Part shown: one piece after another, positions 1 through 8,582 of the stretch
Position numbering within the stretch: the first letter of the stretch is position 1
How the letters are laid out: each line of letters starts with the position of its first letter
Origin: Nitrospira sp.
Lineage (GTDB): Bacteria; Nitrospirota; Nitrospiria; Nitrospirales; Nitrospiraceae
DNA: 34,515 nucleotides
Reading direction: 5' to 3'
Assembly (NCBI GenBank): GCA_019636835.1
Contig: JAHBWU010000043.1
Span: forward strand, 1 to 34,515
The notes under the pieces: model-generated
What the model saw: only the letters and a program-made list of their open reading frames with translations
Told to the model about the DNA's origin: nothing
The model's database searches: none
Position numbers and translations under genes: made by a program

Positions 1-1
1 C

Positions 2-1471
2 GATGTAGGCCGATACAGCTCGGTGACGATCGGGATGGATAGTCGCCCCCTCATCAGCTATTACGATGCCACGAACGGGGATCTCAAAGTCATCCACTGT
101 GAGGAGGTTCTGTGCATCTCCCCGACGCGCACCGTCCTTGAGAGCGAAGGCGACGTCGGCCAGTACACGTCCATCGTAATCGGTAGCGACGACTTAGGCC
201 TCATCACCTACTACGATGCCACGAACGGGGATTTGAAGGTCGCCCACTGTGCCGATATTGCCTGCACCTCCTCCACGCTCGCCACGCCGGACAGTACCGG
301 CAACGTCGGCTCCTACACGTCCGTTGCCATCGGGACAGATGGTCTGCCCCTCATCAGTTACTACGACGTCACTAACGGGGATCTTAAGATTTCTCATTGT
401 GACGACGTGGGTTGCACCGGAGCGACCGTGACCCCGTTGGACGGAGCAGCTATCAACGTCGGCGCGTCCTCTTCGATGGCGCTGGGAGCCGACGGCAAGG
501 CATTGATCAGCTACTACGATGCGACGAACGGCGACCTCAGGGTGGTTCACTGCGCTGACCTCGCCTGCGCCTCTGCCACGCTGACGACCGTTCAGAGCCA
601 GGACAATGTTGGTCAGTATAGTTCTGTGACGATCGGCGCGGATGGGTTTCCCCTCATCAGTTACTATGACGCAACGAATGGGGATTTGCGAGTCGCGCAC
701 TGTACCGATATCGCTTGCACCACCGCGACGGCCTTTACGTTAGACCAGGCGGGTCAGGTCGGACAATTTACGTCGATGACGATCGGGACGGATGGCCGAG
801 GCCTCATCAGCTATTACGATGCCACAAACGGCGATCTGAAGGCTGCCCATTGCAACGATGTCGTTTGTAGCTCGGCCAAAATTGCCACCTTGGTCAACAA
901 GGGTGATGTCGGCCAGTTCACCTCGACTGCTGTAGGTGCCGATGGGCTGGTGCTCATCAGCTATTATGACGTCACGAACGAGGACCTAAAAGTCGCGCAT
1001 TGCGTTGATGTTGCTTGTGGTTCTGCGACAGAAAGCACGTTGGAGAGCAGCGGTAATGTCGGCCAGCAGAGTTCTGTGGCGATCGGGTCCGACGGATTCG
1101 CGCTGATCAGCTACTACGATGCCACAAACGGCGATCTGAAAGTGGCTCACTGCACCGACCTGCCATGTCGCTCTGCTAGCGTGAACACGCTTCACAGCAA
1201 GGACAACGTCGGCCAATTCACTTCGATCACCATTGGGCCGGACGGCCGCGGCCTGATCAGTTATTACGATGCGACGAACGGAGACTTACGAGTCGCCCAC
1301 TGCGCCGATGTTGACTGTCACTCGGCGACCACCACTGCCGTTCAAAGCCGGGACGACGTCGGTCAGTTCACGACGATTACCATCGGGACGGACGGTCGAG
1401 GCTTGATCAGTTACTACGATGTGACGAACGGAGATTTGAAAGTGGCACACTGCTCCAACAGCTTCTGCGTT
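2..1471 (+). repeat. In-frame tandem repeat, 150-bp period, about 10 units
   Basis: The coding motif for LISYYD recurs near 50, 200, 350, 503, 653, 803, 953, 1103, 1253 and 1403. The spacing is exactly 150 bp except for one 153-bp step. Units differ mostly at synonymous and surface positions, so this is an old, selected coding repeat rather than a fresh expansion. Confidence 0.9.
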
Positions 1472-1489
1472 CCCTATAATCGGCGTTGA
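2..1489 (+). CDS. Repeat protein of 50-residue ISYYD-type units (5' end outside window)
   Basis: The reading frame is open from the first bases of the window, and residues before the GTG at position 23 already match the repeat, so the gene starts upstream. The visible part is ten consecutive units of about 50 residues (one has 51), each following the pattern D/N-VGQ-x-[ST]S-x-x-[IL]G-x-D-G-x-x-LISYYDATNGDLKVAHC-x-D-x-x-C. Every unit carries a CX4C cysteine pair just after the SYYD motif; the last ends in SFC and a short tail. No membrane segment or catalytic motif is seen. The regular period of short strands suggests a beta-propeller or similar all-beta repeat fold, and the paired cysteines suggest disulfides in a secreted or outer-surface protein; both are inferences. 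I do not recognise a function. It converges on the minus-strand gene ending at 1536. Confidence 0.75.
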   Translation, partial: DVGRYSSVTIGMDSRPLISYYDATNGDLKVIHCEEVLCISPTRTVLESEGDVGQYTSIVIGSDDLGLITYYDATNGDLKVAHCADIACTSSTLATPDSTGNVGSYTSVAIGTDGLPLISYYDVTNGDLKISHCDDVGCTGATVTPLDGAAINVGASSSMALGADGKALISYYDATNGDLRVVHCADLACASATLTTVQSQDNVGQYSSVTIGADGFPLISYYDATNGDLRVAHCTDIACTTATAFTLDQAGQVGQFTSMTIGTDGRGLISYYDATNGDLKAAHCNDVVCSSAKIATLVNKGDVGQFTSTAVGADGLVLISYYDVTNEDLKVAHCVDVACGSATESTLESSGNVGQQSSVAIGSDGFALISYYDATNGDLKVAHCTDLPCRSASVNTLHSKDNVGQFTSITIGPDGRGLISYYDATNGDLRVAHCADVDCHSATTTAVQSRDDVGQFTTITIGTDGRGLISYYDVTNGDLKVAHCSNSFCVPYNRR

Positions 1490-1535
1490 AGGAATCCCTT
1501 CCAATATCACCCTGCTTGTGTCTGACGACTCCTGT

Positions 1536-2855
1536 CTACGACGAGCGAAGATTTCGGATCTCTCCCAAGGTTATGTCGATTTCTTGTTGCGAGTTCAGGA
1601 GACTCGGCGCGAGCCTGGCATACTGCGTCGCGTACGGTGTCACGCTGCCGACAATGCCGCGCTGACGGAGTTTTTTCACGACGGTACGAGGCTCCATTCC
1701 AGCCACATCGAAACAGACGATCCCGGCCGAAAGATCTTGTGATAGCGGCGTGTGCAGGGTGACATGGGGCATGGCGGCTAAGCCGTGCTTCAGTTGTTGA
1801 TTCAATTCATAGATGCGCTGCGTTACTCTGGATTTTCCGATGGACTGATGGAGCTTGAACGCTTCATCCAACGCCCAGCGATGTTCGAATGAGTGGAATC
1901 CGCCCGGAGTCATGTAAATCGACTGAGGGAGATTGTTTGATGAGCCATTCTCCACCCATTGATCGAAGGCCCGAGAGTTGAAGGTCGGAATAATCGCTTG
2001 CACGACGGGCCAGGCCTGCGGATGGCCCCAGACGAGGCCGGTCCCACGCGGTCCGAACATCCATTTGTGGGTCCCGGCGATCAGAAAGTCGCAACCGAGT
2101 TCGCCGAGGCGGAAATCCTCCGCCCCCAGGGCATGTACTCCATCCACACAGAAGATGACACGATCCTGCTCATTTCGTGAGCGATTGATGGATTGAATGG
2201 CCTGAGCCATCTCGTGGATCGGCAGCTTAAGTCCCGTGCTGGAATGAACCCACGTGACGGCCACAATGCGTGTCGCGGGGGTGATGCCTTTTCTCAGGGA
2301 ATCGACCAGCTCGTCGCGAGATACCGTCTTGATCGAACGATAGAGAGGTATCTGCCGCACGGTAGCACCAGTCCGTTCTGCTCGAAGACGCAGAGAAGTC
2401 TCCGTCGAATAATGGTCGTGGGTCGTCGTCAGGATTTCCTGTCCCTTGCGAAGTGCTAAGCCTCCATAGAGCAGACCCAAACCCATGGTTGTGCTGTCGG
2501 TCAATGCAATGTCGGTAGGTGACACACCTAGATAATCAGCTGCTGCCTGGAGGACCTGTGCTTCTTGTTTTTCTTCGTGCTCGTACCAATAGCCTATAGG
2601 ATCCGAGTCCAGGCCGGCGCGATGCCGTTCGATCGCTTCACGCACCGGCATGGGATGAGACGCTAAGAAGAACGCCGCGAGATGGATAAATTGTGGAGAC
2701 AATGGAAACTGTGCCCGAAAGTCTTCCCAATTTGTGAACCTGTACTGAAGGGGTTGTTGATCGGCCAACGCGCGAGAGGAGGCACCGGTCAAAAGCGTTG
2801 CGCCCAAGGTCAAGCCTGTACGCACAAGGAAATCGCGACGTCCAATATCGTTCAT
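1536..2855 (-). CDS. Tat-exported class V aminotransferase-like PLP enzyme
   Basis: This 439-residue protein has the fold-type I class V layout: an Asp in CVDGVHALG (D238) that would bind the PLP ring nitrogen, and the PLP lysine in GTHKWMFGPRG (K264). The N-terminus carries a twin-arginine signal, RRDFLVR at residues 6-12, then a hydrophobic stretch and an Ala-rich cleavage region near residue 31, so the enzyme is predicted to act in the periplasm. The family includes isopenicillin N epimerase-like enzymes, cysteine desulfurase relatives and the Tat-exported PvdN of pseudomonads. The substrate cannot be read from sequence. The ATG at 2855 is preceded by GGAGG with 5-nt spacing. It lies 118 bp downstream of gcvP on the same strand and may be cotranscribed; no siderophore genes are visible nearby. 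Confidence 0.85.
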   Translation of the reverse strand: MNDIGRRDFLVRTGLTLGATLLTGASSRALADQQPLQYRFTNWEDFRAQFPLSPQFIHLAAFFLASHPMPVREAIERHRAGLDSDPIGYWYEHEEKQEAQVLQAAADYLGVSPTDIALTDSTTMGLGLLYGGLALRKGQEILTTTHDHYSTETSLRLRAERTGATVRQIPLYRSIKTVSRDELVDSLRKGITPATRIVAVTWVHSSTGLKLPIHEMAQAIQSINRSRNEQDRVIFCVDGVHALGAEDFRLGELGCDFLIAGTHKWMFGPRGTGLVWGHPQAWPVVQAIIPTFNSRAFDQWVENGSSNNLPQSIYMTPGGFHSFEHRWALDEAFKLHQSIGKSRVTQRIYELNQQLKHGLAAMPHVTLHTPLSQDLSAGIVCFDVAGMEPRTVVKKLRQRGIVGSVTPYATQYARLAPSLLNSQQEIDITLGEIRNLRSS

Positions 2856-2973
2856 ATGAGCCTCCGAGTCAGAGCTGACAGGTTACTCTACTGCTTGTGC
2901 AGAAAGGCTGGCAAGGAGCGCCCGGGCCATTCCAGCGGGCTAGAGGATAGCAGCAATAAAGGAGACGATTCTG

Positions 2974-5862
2974 CTAAGACTGGTAGGTTTCCATCGGCGG
3001 ACAACTACAAACGAGATGACGATCGCCGTAGGCCTCGTCGATGCGGCTCACGCTCGGCCAGAATTTGCTGGTTCTGAGCCAGGGAGCGGGAAACGCCGCC
3101 TGTTCCCGGCTATAGGGGCGATTCCACTCCGTCGCCGTCACGATCGCGGCGGTATGAGGGGCATTCTTCAGCACATTGTTCGTTCGCGGTTGGCGCCCAT
3201 CAACGATTTCTTGAATCTCGGCGCGGATCAGGATGAGCGCTTCGCAGAACCGATCGAGTTCGCTCTTGGCTTCACTTTCCGTCGGTTCGATCATGAGCGT
3301 ACCTGCCACCGGGAACGAAACGGTCGGTGCATGGAAGCCGTAGTCCATCAATCGCTTGGCGACATCCATCGCCTCGATACCGGCACTTTCCTTGAATTCG
3401 CGCAGATCCAGGATGAACTCATGAGCCACCAGTCCGGAGTCTCCCATGTACAAAATGGAGTAGTGCTTTTCCAACCGCTTGGCCATGTAGTTGGCATTGA
3501 GGATGGCCACCTGGGAGGCTTTGGTCAATCCGTCACGACCCATCAAGGCAATGTACACCCATGAAATCGGAAGGATGCTCGGGCTGCCGAATGGAGCTGC
3601 CGAGACGGGACCGATGGCTTGAGGCGCGCCAAGCTTGACCACGGGATGCCCAGGAAGAAACGGCACGAGATGCCGTGCCACTCCGATCGGTCCCGCGCCG
3701 GGCCCTCCACCTCCATGCGGAATACAAAACGTCTTATGGAGGTTGAGATGGCAGACATCGGCCCCGATGTCGCCCAGACGGCAGAGGCCGACCATGGCAT
3801 TCATATTGGCCCCGTCGATATAGACTTGACCGCCATGGGTATGGACGATTTGGCAAATGCGTCGCACGCTTGCCTCAAACACCCCGTGGGTTGACGGATA
3901 CGTGAGCATCAGGGCCGACAATCGGTCTCGATATTGCGCGGCCTTGGTCTCCAAGTCGGCGACATCCACGTTTCCGTTCCGATCGCACGCGACGACGACA
4001 ACCTCCATGCCGACCATGGCGGCGCTGGCGGGGTTCGTGCCGTGGGCCGATACGGGGATCAAGCAGACGTCTCGGTGTGTTTCCCCCTTCGACCGATGGT
4101 AAGCGCGGATCACCATCAGACCGGAATACTCGCCCTGAGACCCCGCGTTCGGTTGAAGCGAGAAGGCCGCAAACCCGGCGATCTCGGCCAGCCACGATTC
4201 GAGCTGTCCGAACAAGGTCCGATAGCCAAGCGTTTGCTCAGCCGGCGCGAAGGGATGCAGACGGGCGAACTCCGGCCAGGTCACCGGCAGCATTTCGGCG
4301 GTGGCGTTCAACTTCATCGTGCAAGAGCCCAACGGAATCATCGAGTGGACGAGGGACAAGTCTTTCGTCTGCAACCTGTGGAGATAGCGGAGCATCTCGT
4401 GCTCGGAACGATAACGATGGAAAACCTCGTGTGTCAGATATTGACTCGTCCTAGTTAAGGTGGATGAGTAGTTGAGATCGATGGCCGCAGCTAAATCAGA
4501 GAGGTGAAACGGCAACTGATCATGACCGACAAAGATTTGGAGAAGGTGATGAACTTCTTCCTCGGAGCTGACTTCGTCGAGCGAGACACCGATCGAGCCG
4601 TCCTCATAGTACCGGAAATTGATCCCCTGTTCGTTCGCTCGGGTGGCTATTTGACCTGCTTGAGCCTTGGGCACCGGTACCCGAATGGTATCGAAGAAGA
4701 CTTTCGGCAAGACGTCGAACCCAAGTCGACGCAGACCTTCGGCCAGCAGCAATGTGAGGCCATGTACGCGTTCGGCGATCCGTCGCAACCCGTCAGGCCC
4801 GTGGTACACCGCATACATGGCGGCCATAACGGCCAACAAGACTTGAGCCGTACAGATGTTACTCGTCGCCTTTTCCCGTCGAATGTGTTGCTCTCTCGTC
4901 TGAAGCGAAAGCCTAATGGCCGGTTTGCCGGTCACATCTTTTGAGATACCGACAAGGCGACCAGGCACCTGCCGTTTGTACTCCTCTCTGGTGGCGAGAA
5001 ACGCGGCGTGTGGGCCACCGAAGCCGACCGAGACACCGAACCGTTGTGTCGAACCGACGGCAATATCGGCACCGAATTCCCCGGGCGAGCGGAGCAAGGT
5101 CAAGGCGAGAAGATCAGTCGCAACCGCCACTCGAACACCGGCCTCATGAGCCTGCGCGACCAATGCGCTGAAATCACCCACATAACCGTCCGTAGCCGGG
5201 TACTGCAACAGAATGCCGCACAGCTGAGGACGCGAACAATCAACAGACGAGGCCACCCCCGTCTTGATGACGATGCCCAGAGGTTCGGCTCTGGTCTGCA
5301 ACACCGCCAAGGTTTGTGGATGGCAGTCGTGCGAGACAAAAAATTCCTTTCGTTCCTCGCCTGCGTTGCGGGCGATCGTGTAGCACATCGCCATGGCTTC
5401 GGCTGCAGCGGTCGCTTCATCCAACAGCGAGGCGTTTGCCAACGGCAGACCGGTCAAGTCCGCCACCATGGTCTGGAAGTTCACGAGGGCCTCTAAGCGG
5501 CCTTGTGAGATCTCGGCCTGGTATGGGGTGTATTGCGTATACCATGCTGGATTTTCTAGAATATTTCTCTGGATTACGCCCGGCGTGACGCAATCGTAGT
5601 ATCCCATGCCGATCAGCGATCGATAGACCTTGTTTTGGGACGCGATGCCTTTCAAACGGGCCAGGACGGCCTGCTCGCCATTGCCGTCCGGAATGTCCAG
5701 GGATCGACGAAAACGAAGGTCTGGTGGAATGGCCGTATCGGCCAACGTGTCGAGCGAGGGGAGGCCCAACGTGGCCAGCATCTCCTGAATATCGGCCCTG
5801 GTGGGACCCAGATGCCGGTGAATAAAGTCATCGGTCGGTTGGAGCCAATTCTGAGTGGTCAT
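2974..5862 (-). CDS. gcvP: Glycine dehydrogenase (decarboxylating), P-protein of the glycine cleavage system
   Basis: The P-protein decarboxylates glycine using PLP and passes the aminomethyl group to lipoyl-GcvH. This is the fused, full-length form (962 residues from the chosen start, close to the usual 950-960), with both the N-terminal P1 half and the C-terminal P2 half. Typical blocks are visible: [21 protein letters not shown] near residue 105, the [14 protein letters not shown] block near residue 525, and the PLP lysine in [16 protein letters not shown] at about K710. I start at the ATG at 5862 (MTTQNWLQ) because the only upstream in-frame start, TTG at 5922, adds 20 residues unlike the family. 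No gcvT or gcvH lies in the window, so the other components must be elsewhere. It is divergent from the gene at 6157. Confidence 0.96.
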   Translation of the reverse strand: MTTQNWLQPTDDFIHRHLGPTRADIQEMLATLGLPSLDTLADTAIPPDLRFRRSLDIPDGNGEQAVLARLKGIASQNKVYRSLIGMGYYDCVTPGVIQRNILENPAWYTQYTPYQAEISQGRLEALVNFQTMVADLTGLPLANASLLDEATAAAEAMAMCYTIARNAGEERKEFFVSHDCHPQTLAVLQTRAEPLGIVIKTGVASSVDCSRPQLCGILLQYPATDGYVGDFSALVAQAHEAGVRVAVATDLLALTLLRSPGEFGADIAVGSTQRFGVSVGFGGPHAAFLATREEYKRQVPGRLVGISKDVTGKPAIRLSLQTREQHIRREKATSNICTAQVLLAVMAAMYAVYHGPDGLRRIAERVHGLTLLLAEGLRRLGFDVLPKVFFDTIRVPVPKAQAGQIATRANEQGINFRYYEDGSIGVSLDEVSSEEEVHHLLQIFVGHDQLPFHLSDLAAAIDLNYSSTLTRTSQYLTHEVFHRYRSEHEMLRYLHRLQTKDLSLVHSMIPLGSCTMKLNATAEMLPVTWPEFARLHPFAPAEQTLGYRTLFGQLESWLAEIAGFAAFSLQPNAGSQGEYSGLMVIRAYHRSKGETHRDVCLIPVSAHGTNPASAAMVGMEVVVVACDRNGNVDVADLETKAAQYRDRLSALMLTYPSTHGVFEASVRRICQIVHTHGGQVYIDGANMNAMVGLCRLGDIGADVCHLNLHKTFCIPHGGGGPGAGPIGVARHLVPFLPGHPVVKLGAPQAIGPVSAAPFGSPSILPISWVYIALMGRDGLTKASQVAILNANYMAKRLEKHYSILYMGDSGLVAHEFILDLREFKESAGIEAMDVAKRLMDYGFHAPTVSFPVAGTLMIEPTESEAKSELDRFCEALILIRAEIQEIVDGRQPRTNNVLKNAPHTAAIVTATEWNRPYSREQAAFPAPWLRTSKFWPSVSRIDEAYGDRHLVCSCPPMETYQS

Positions 5863-6156
5863 GGAGTCGGCTACCCCTCTGTTTGGTTCGAAGAGGATGG
5901 GTTGAAACGGTGCGCCTGTCAATCGAGCAGCGTATCACGCTACCAACTCTTTTTCCAAGAGACCAGATCTGCTTTTCGGAGATGATGTCATGGTGATCAT
6001 GATAATCGCTGGAGGGCGAAGACCTGTCTGAAGCAGCTGTCGAGCCCGGCAAGTGCCGCGTGCGGGTAGATCATATTGCAGAGCGTCCGGCTTTGATTGC
6101 TTTTCACATAATTCACGCTATTGTTAGCTCATACCTCCGGTTTGGAGAGCTGACCC
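5863..6156. other. Divergent intergenic region between gcvP and the gene at 6157
   Basis: About 290 bp with no convincing gene. It must hold promoters for both directions. A 13-bp perfect palindrome, AGCGT-ATC-ACGCT, lies at 5929-5941 close to gcvP and could be an operator. A short inverted repeat, TCATG-GTGAT-CATGA, lies just below position 6000. I looked for the conserved core of a glycine riboswitch on the gcvP strand and did not find it. Confidence 0.5.
6097..6124 (+). promoter_or_regulatory. Possible sigma70-type promoter for the gene at 6157
   Basis: TTGCTT at 6097-6102 and TATTGT at 6119-6124 are separated by 16 bp. The -35 matches well and the -10 only moderately. It lies about 30 bp before the start codon. 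This is motif evidence only. Confidence 0.35.
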
Positions 6157-6810
6157 ATGGTCGTTACGAAGCGGGGCACCGATGAAGGGACAGAGAAGGG
6201 ATCGCTGCAACGTTTCTCGATGGTAAAGGCTATCATCATCACGCTTGTGCTCGGTGCCACGGCGGTCATCGGATACGCGGGATACGCGATGTTCAAAAAC
6301 CAGAGTCTTGTAACCAAATTCCTGGCTCCCCATTCACCGACGAGTAAGCCCGGCGTGGTTCTCGCAGATCCGCAGTCGAAGCCCGTTCAGCCCGACGTCC
6401 GTCTGACCCGTGAAGGGATCGACCGTCTTCTCGACGCACTCGACCAAGCTGTTCGACGAAAGGATGTCGACGGCGTCCTGCGCCACATTACTCACGACGC
6501 GACCATCACCATTCACCTGAAACAAGGCCCGCAACAACAGATGGCCCTGCTGACGCGGGAAGAATACCGGAAGACCCTCGCCATGAGTTTCGCCTTTCCC
6601 AGCGCCAACGACTTCACTCGTACGAATACATCCGTCTCGTTGGCTTCGGATGAGCGGAGCGCGAAAGTCTCCTTCAAGTCGACGGAGACCCTTCGACAAG
6701 CCAATCGGGAATTCAAGACGGAGGGCGAAGAAACGCTGGTCTTCGGTATCCGTGACGGCAAGCCGATGATTACCTCTCTGGAACAGACCTTCCCCGGCGA
6801 TTCGACCTAA
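6157..6810 (+). CDS. Membrane-anchored SnoaL/NTF2-like protein of unknown function
   Basis: This 217-residue protein has a short cytoplasmic N-terminus, one hydrophobic segment (about residues 23-45, VKAIIITLVLGATAVIGYAG), a linker, and a C-terminal domain from about residue 85. That domain resembles SnoaL/NTF2-like (DUF4440-type) cone folds: a helix with a run like LLDALDQAVRRKDVDGVLRHI, then DATITI, and strand pairs ending in VFGIRDGKPMITSLEQTF. Such domains bind small ligands or serve as periplasmic scaffolds, and no catalytic residues can be assigned. GGAGAG lies 7 nt before the ATG at 6157. An internal ATG at 6220 is possible but lacks a clear ribosome-binding site. It stands alone, followed by a hairpin. 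Confidence 0.75.
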   Translation: MVVTKRGTDEGTEKGSLQRFSMVKAIIITLVLGATAVIGYAGYAMFKNQSLVTKFLAPHSPTSKPGVVLADPQSKPVQPDVRLTREGIDRLLDALDQAVRRKDVDGVLRHITHDATITIHLKQGPQQQMALLTREEYRKTLAMSFAFPSANDFTRTNTSVSLASDERSAKVSFKSTETLRQANREFKTEGEETLVFGIRDGKPMITSLEQTFPGDST

Positions 6811-6819
6811 CCGGCTCCG

Positions 6820-6838
6820 ACGAAGGGCTCTCCTTCGT
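6820..6838 (+). terminator. Hairpin after the SnoaL-like gene, possible terminator
   Basis: ACGAAGG at 6820-6826 pairs perfectly with CCTTCGT at 6832-6838 around a 5-nt loop, 10 bp after the stop codon. There is no following T run, so intrinsic termination is uncertain. Confidence 0.35.
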
Positions 6839-6985
6839 AAGTGCGCTTCACCTCACATGTTTTAGTTTTCGGCCGAAATCCATGCGGAGAAAGCAGTGTA
6901 GCAGCTCGCCACGTTGGGTTGCGTTCGGAGAAGTTTGCGCTAGAGTTGAGTAAACTGGGGTCGGATTGAAAGAGAGCCAGAAGTC

Positions 6986-7168
6986 ATGACTATTACTTGT
7001 CCAGGATGTTCGCACCTGAATGACGTTCTTCTCGAACCGCCCGCGCTTCAGTGGCACACCGTCGCCTGCTCCGCCTGTGAGGCCAACTTGGTCCTCGTCA
7101 AACACGCCGCCCTGCCTGGTCCGAGACCGTCTCGCACTGCCGTCACACACACCAAGGCGTACAAATAA
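6986..7168 (+). CDS. Small zinc-ribbon protein (60 aa)
   Basis: A 60-residue protein with two CXXC knuckles, CPGC at residues 5-8 and CSAC at 28-31, 19 residues apart, as in small zinc ribbons. The same spacing occurs at the N-terminus of the next gene (CGRC at 15-18, CVTC at 38-41), which supports both as real and suggests duplication of one domain. The tail after residue 40 is short, basic and Pro-rich. The ribosome-binding site before the ATG is weak (GAGAG about 11 nt away). The function is unknown; a metal- or protein-binding partner of the neighbouring membrane protein is possible. The gene could also be a decayed remnant of the longer fusion. Confidence 0.55.
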   Translation: MTITCPGCSHLNDVLLEPPALQWHTVACSACEANLVLVKHAALPGPRPSRTAVTHTKAYK

Positions 7169-7232
7169 TGTGGACTGCGTAAGCTTGTCCCCGGTAGAGA
7201 GGCTGAGGCGATGAACAAGGAGGGATCCGATT

Positions 7233-8582
7233 GTGACACTATCTACGTTCAAGGATGCCTCGGTGCGACTTTCTTGCGGACGGTGCACGACGACTCATCG
7301 AGTACGAAACATCCATGGGTTGAAACCAGGAATGAGTGCATCCTGCGTGACATGCGCAGCGCCATTTTTTGTCGTGGCGATGCCGGAGATGTCACACGAT
7401 GGGTCGGCCGACGCAAGGTCAACACGACAGATTGATCCAGATCGCTCGTTTCCCGCTGCTGACGAGAAGGTAACAAGTTCAAATGTCGGCAAAAAGAAAA
7501 AGCCCCGGACCCATACGACGGTGTTCCACGGGTCAGGAGGCTCTCTCTTCGGCATTCACCTTGTTAACGCCTTACTCACCTTGGTCACGTTGGGCGTCTA
7601 CTACTTTTGGGCAAAGGTCCGTGTGCGGTCCTATCTCTTCAGTCAAACTGAATTCGCTGGTGACCGCTTTTCCTATCATGGCAACGCACGAGAGCTGATG
7701 AGCGGCGCGATGAAAGCGACGTTCGTGTTTGGCGTGCCTTACTATGCGCTCACGAACATGGGCTCGTTTCTCGGCAGCGATATGGCGGTCAATTTCGGTT
7801 TCCAAATTGCAGCCTGGTTGTTCCTCCTCATATTCATTCCTGTAGCCATCGTCGGTGCACGGCGATACCGCCTGACCCGCACCTCCTGGCGTGGCATTAG
7901 GTTTTCCTTCCAGGGTAAGGCCTGGGACTTCATTAAGCTCTGGCTTTCTGGCTATGCCCTGACCGCTCTCACCCTCGGCCTGTACTATCCGTATTTTTCG
8001 ACGAACAAACAGGCGTTCCTCATCCGGCACAGTTACTTTGGAAACGAGCCGTTCAAATTTAGTGGTGACGGGGCGAGGCTATTTCGGTCGTTCTTCACGA
8101 TCTACTTCATTGCATCGGCGAGTTTCTTACTGGTGTGGCAGGCAGCCTATGGCGTCGTCGGTCTCTTCGTAGCCGAACGGCTGAAGGGGTCTGGGGGGCT
8201 CGGGGGCCTCATCGTCGTTATGATCACCGTGATCGTCAGCCTAATCGTTGGGTTGCTCCTGTTCCGCCTACTTTTGTTACCCTACTCTGTCAAGGAACAA
8301 CGGTATTTCTGGGAGCAGACCTCAGTCGGTTCCGCCAGCTTCAGCTTTCCGATCACCACATGGCCTTACTTTAGACTCAAGCTGGTCAATCTTCTGCTCG
8401 GAATTTGTACGCTTGGATTAGCCTGGCCATGGATCACAATCCGCAATCTCCGATTTATCACCGATCATTTGACCCTCACCGGCGTGCAGGACTTTGACAC
8501 AGTGGTTCAGGCGTATGACGCAGCGCCTCCGACGGGAGAGGGTCTCGACGGTTTTCTCGACACCGGATTCGACCTAGGCTGA
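7233..8582 (+). CDS. Zinc-ribbon/DUF898 (YjgN-like) integral membrane protein
   Basis: This 449-residue protein starts with a CX2C-X19-CX2C zinc ribbon (residues 15-41), then a polar linker to about residue 95, then a DUF898/YjgN-type membrane region with about seven predicted helices. Inside it a short motif recurs three times (LVTLGVYYFWAKVRVRSY, LTLGLYYPYF, CTLGLAWPWITIRNLRF), showing internal repetition typical of the family. GTG at 7233 is chosen because AAGGAGG lies 9-10 nt upstream. The stop codon abuts the next gene (M48 protease) with no gap. DUF898 proteins are often paired with M48 proteases, so joint action at the inner membrane is likely; the transported or sensed substrate is unknown. 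Confidence 0.85.
   Translation: MTLSTFKDASVRLSCGRCTTTHRVRNIHGLKPGMSASCVTCAAPFFVVAMPEMSHDGSADARSTRQIDPDRSFPAADEKVTSSNVGKKKKPRTHTTVFHGSGGSLFGIHLVNALLTLVTLGVYYFWAKVRVRSYLFSQTEFAGDRFSYHGNARELMSGAMKATFVFGVPYYALTNMGSFLGSDMAVNFGFQIAAWLFLLIFIPVAIVGARRYRLTRTSWRGIRFSFQGKAWDFIKLWLSGYALTALTLGLYYPYFSTNKQAFLIRHSYFGNEPFKFSGDGARLFRSFFTIYFIASASFLLVWQAAYGVVGLFVAERLKGSGGLGGLIVVMITVIVSLIVGLLLFRLLLLPYSVKEQRYFWEQTSVGSASFSFPITTWPYFRLKLVNLLLGICTLGLAWPWITIRNLRFITDHLTLTGVQDFDTVVQAYDAAPPTGEGLDGFLDTGFDLG

Noticed and set aside
2..1489. CRISPR-like array
   Set aside because: The repeats are 150 bp, in frame and fully coding, with no unique spacers.
194..1510. Long open frames on the minus strand opposite the repeat protein
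   Set aside because: They mirror the 150-bp repeat of the real gene in another frame and lack ribosome-binding sites or recognisable domains.
3016..5496. Several open frames of 100-180 codons on the plus strand within gcvP
   Set aside because: They are antisense to a strongly conserved gene and show Arg/Pro-rich shadow composition.
5863..6156. Glycine riboswitch upstream of gcvP
   Set aside because: The conserved core motifs of the class were not found on the gcvP strand.
6848..7288. 146-codon minus-strand frame over the small zinc-ribbon gene
   Set aside because: No domain or start signal; the opposite strand holds a CX2C-X19-CX2C protein that is repeated in the next gene.
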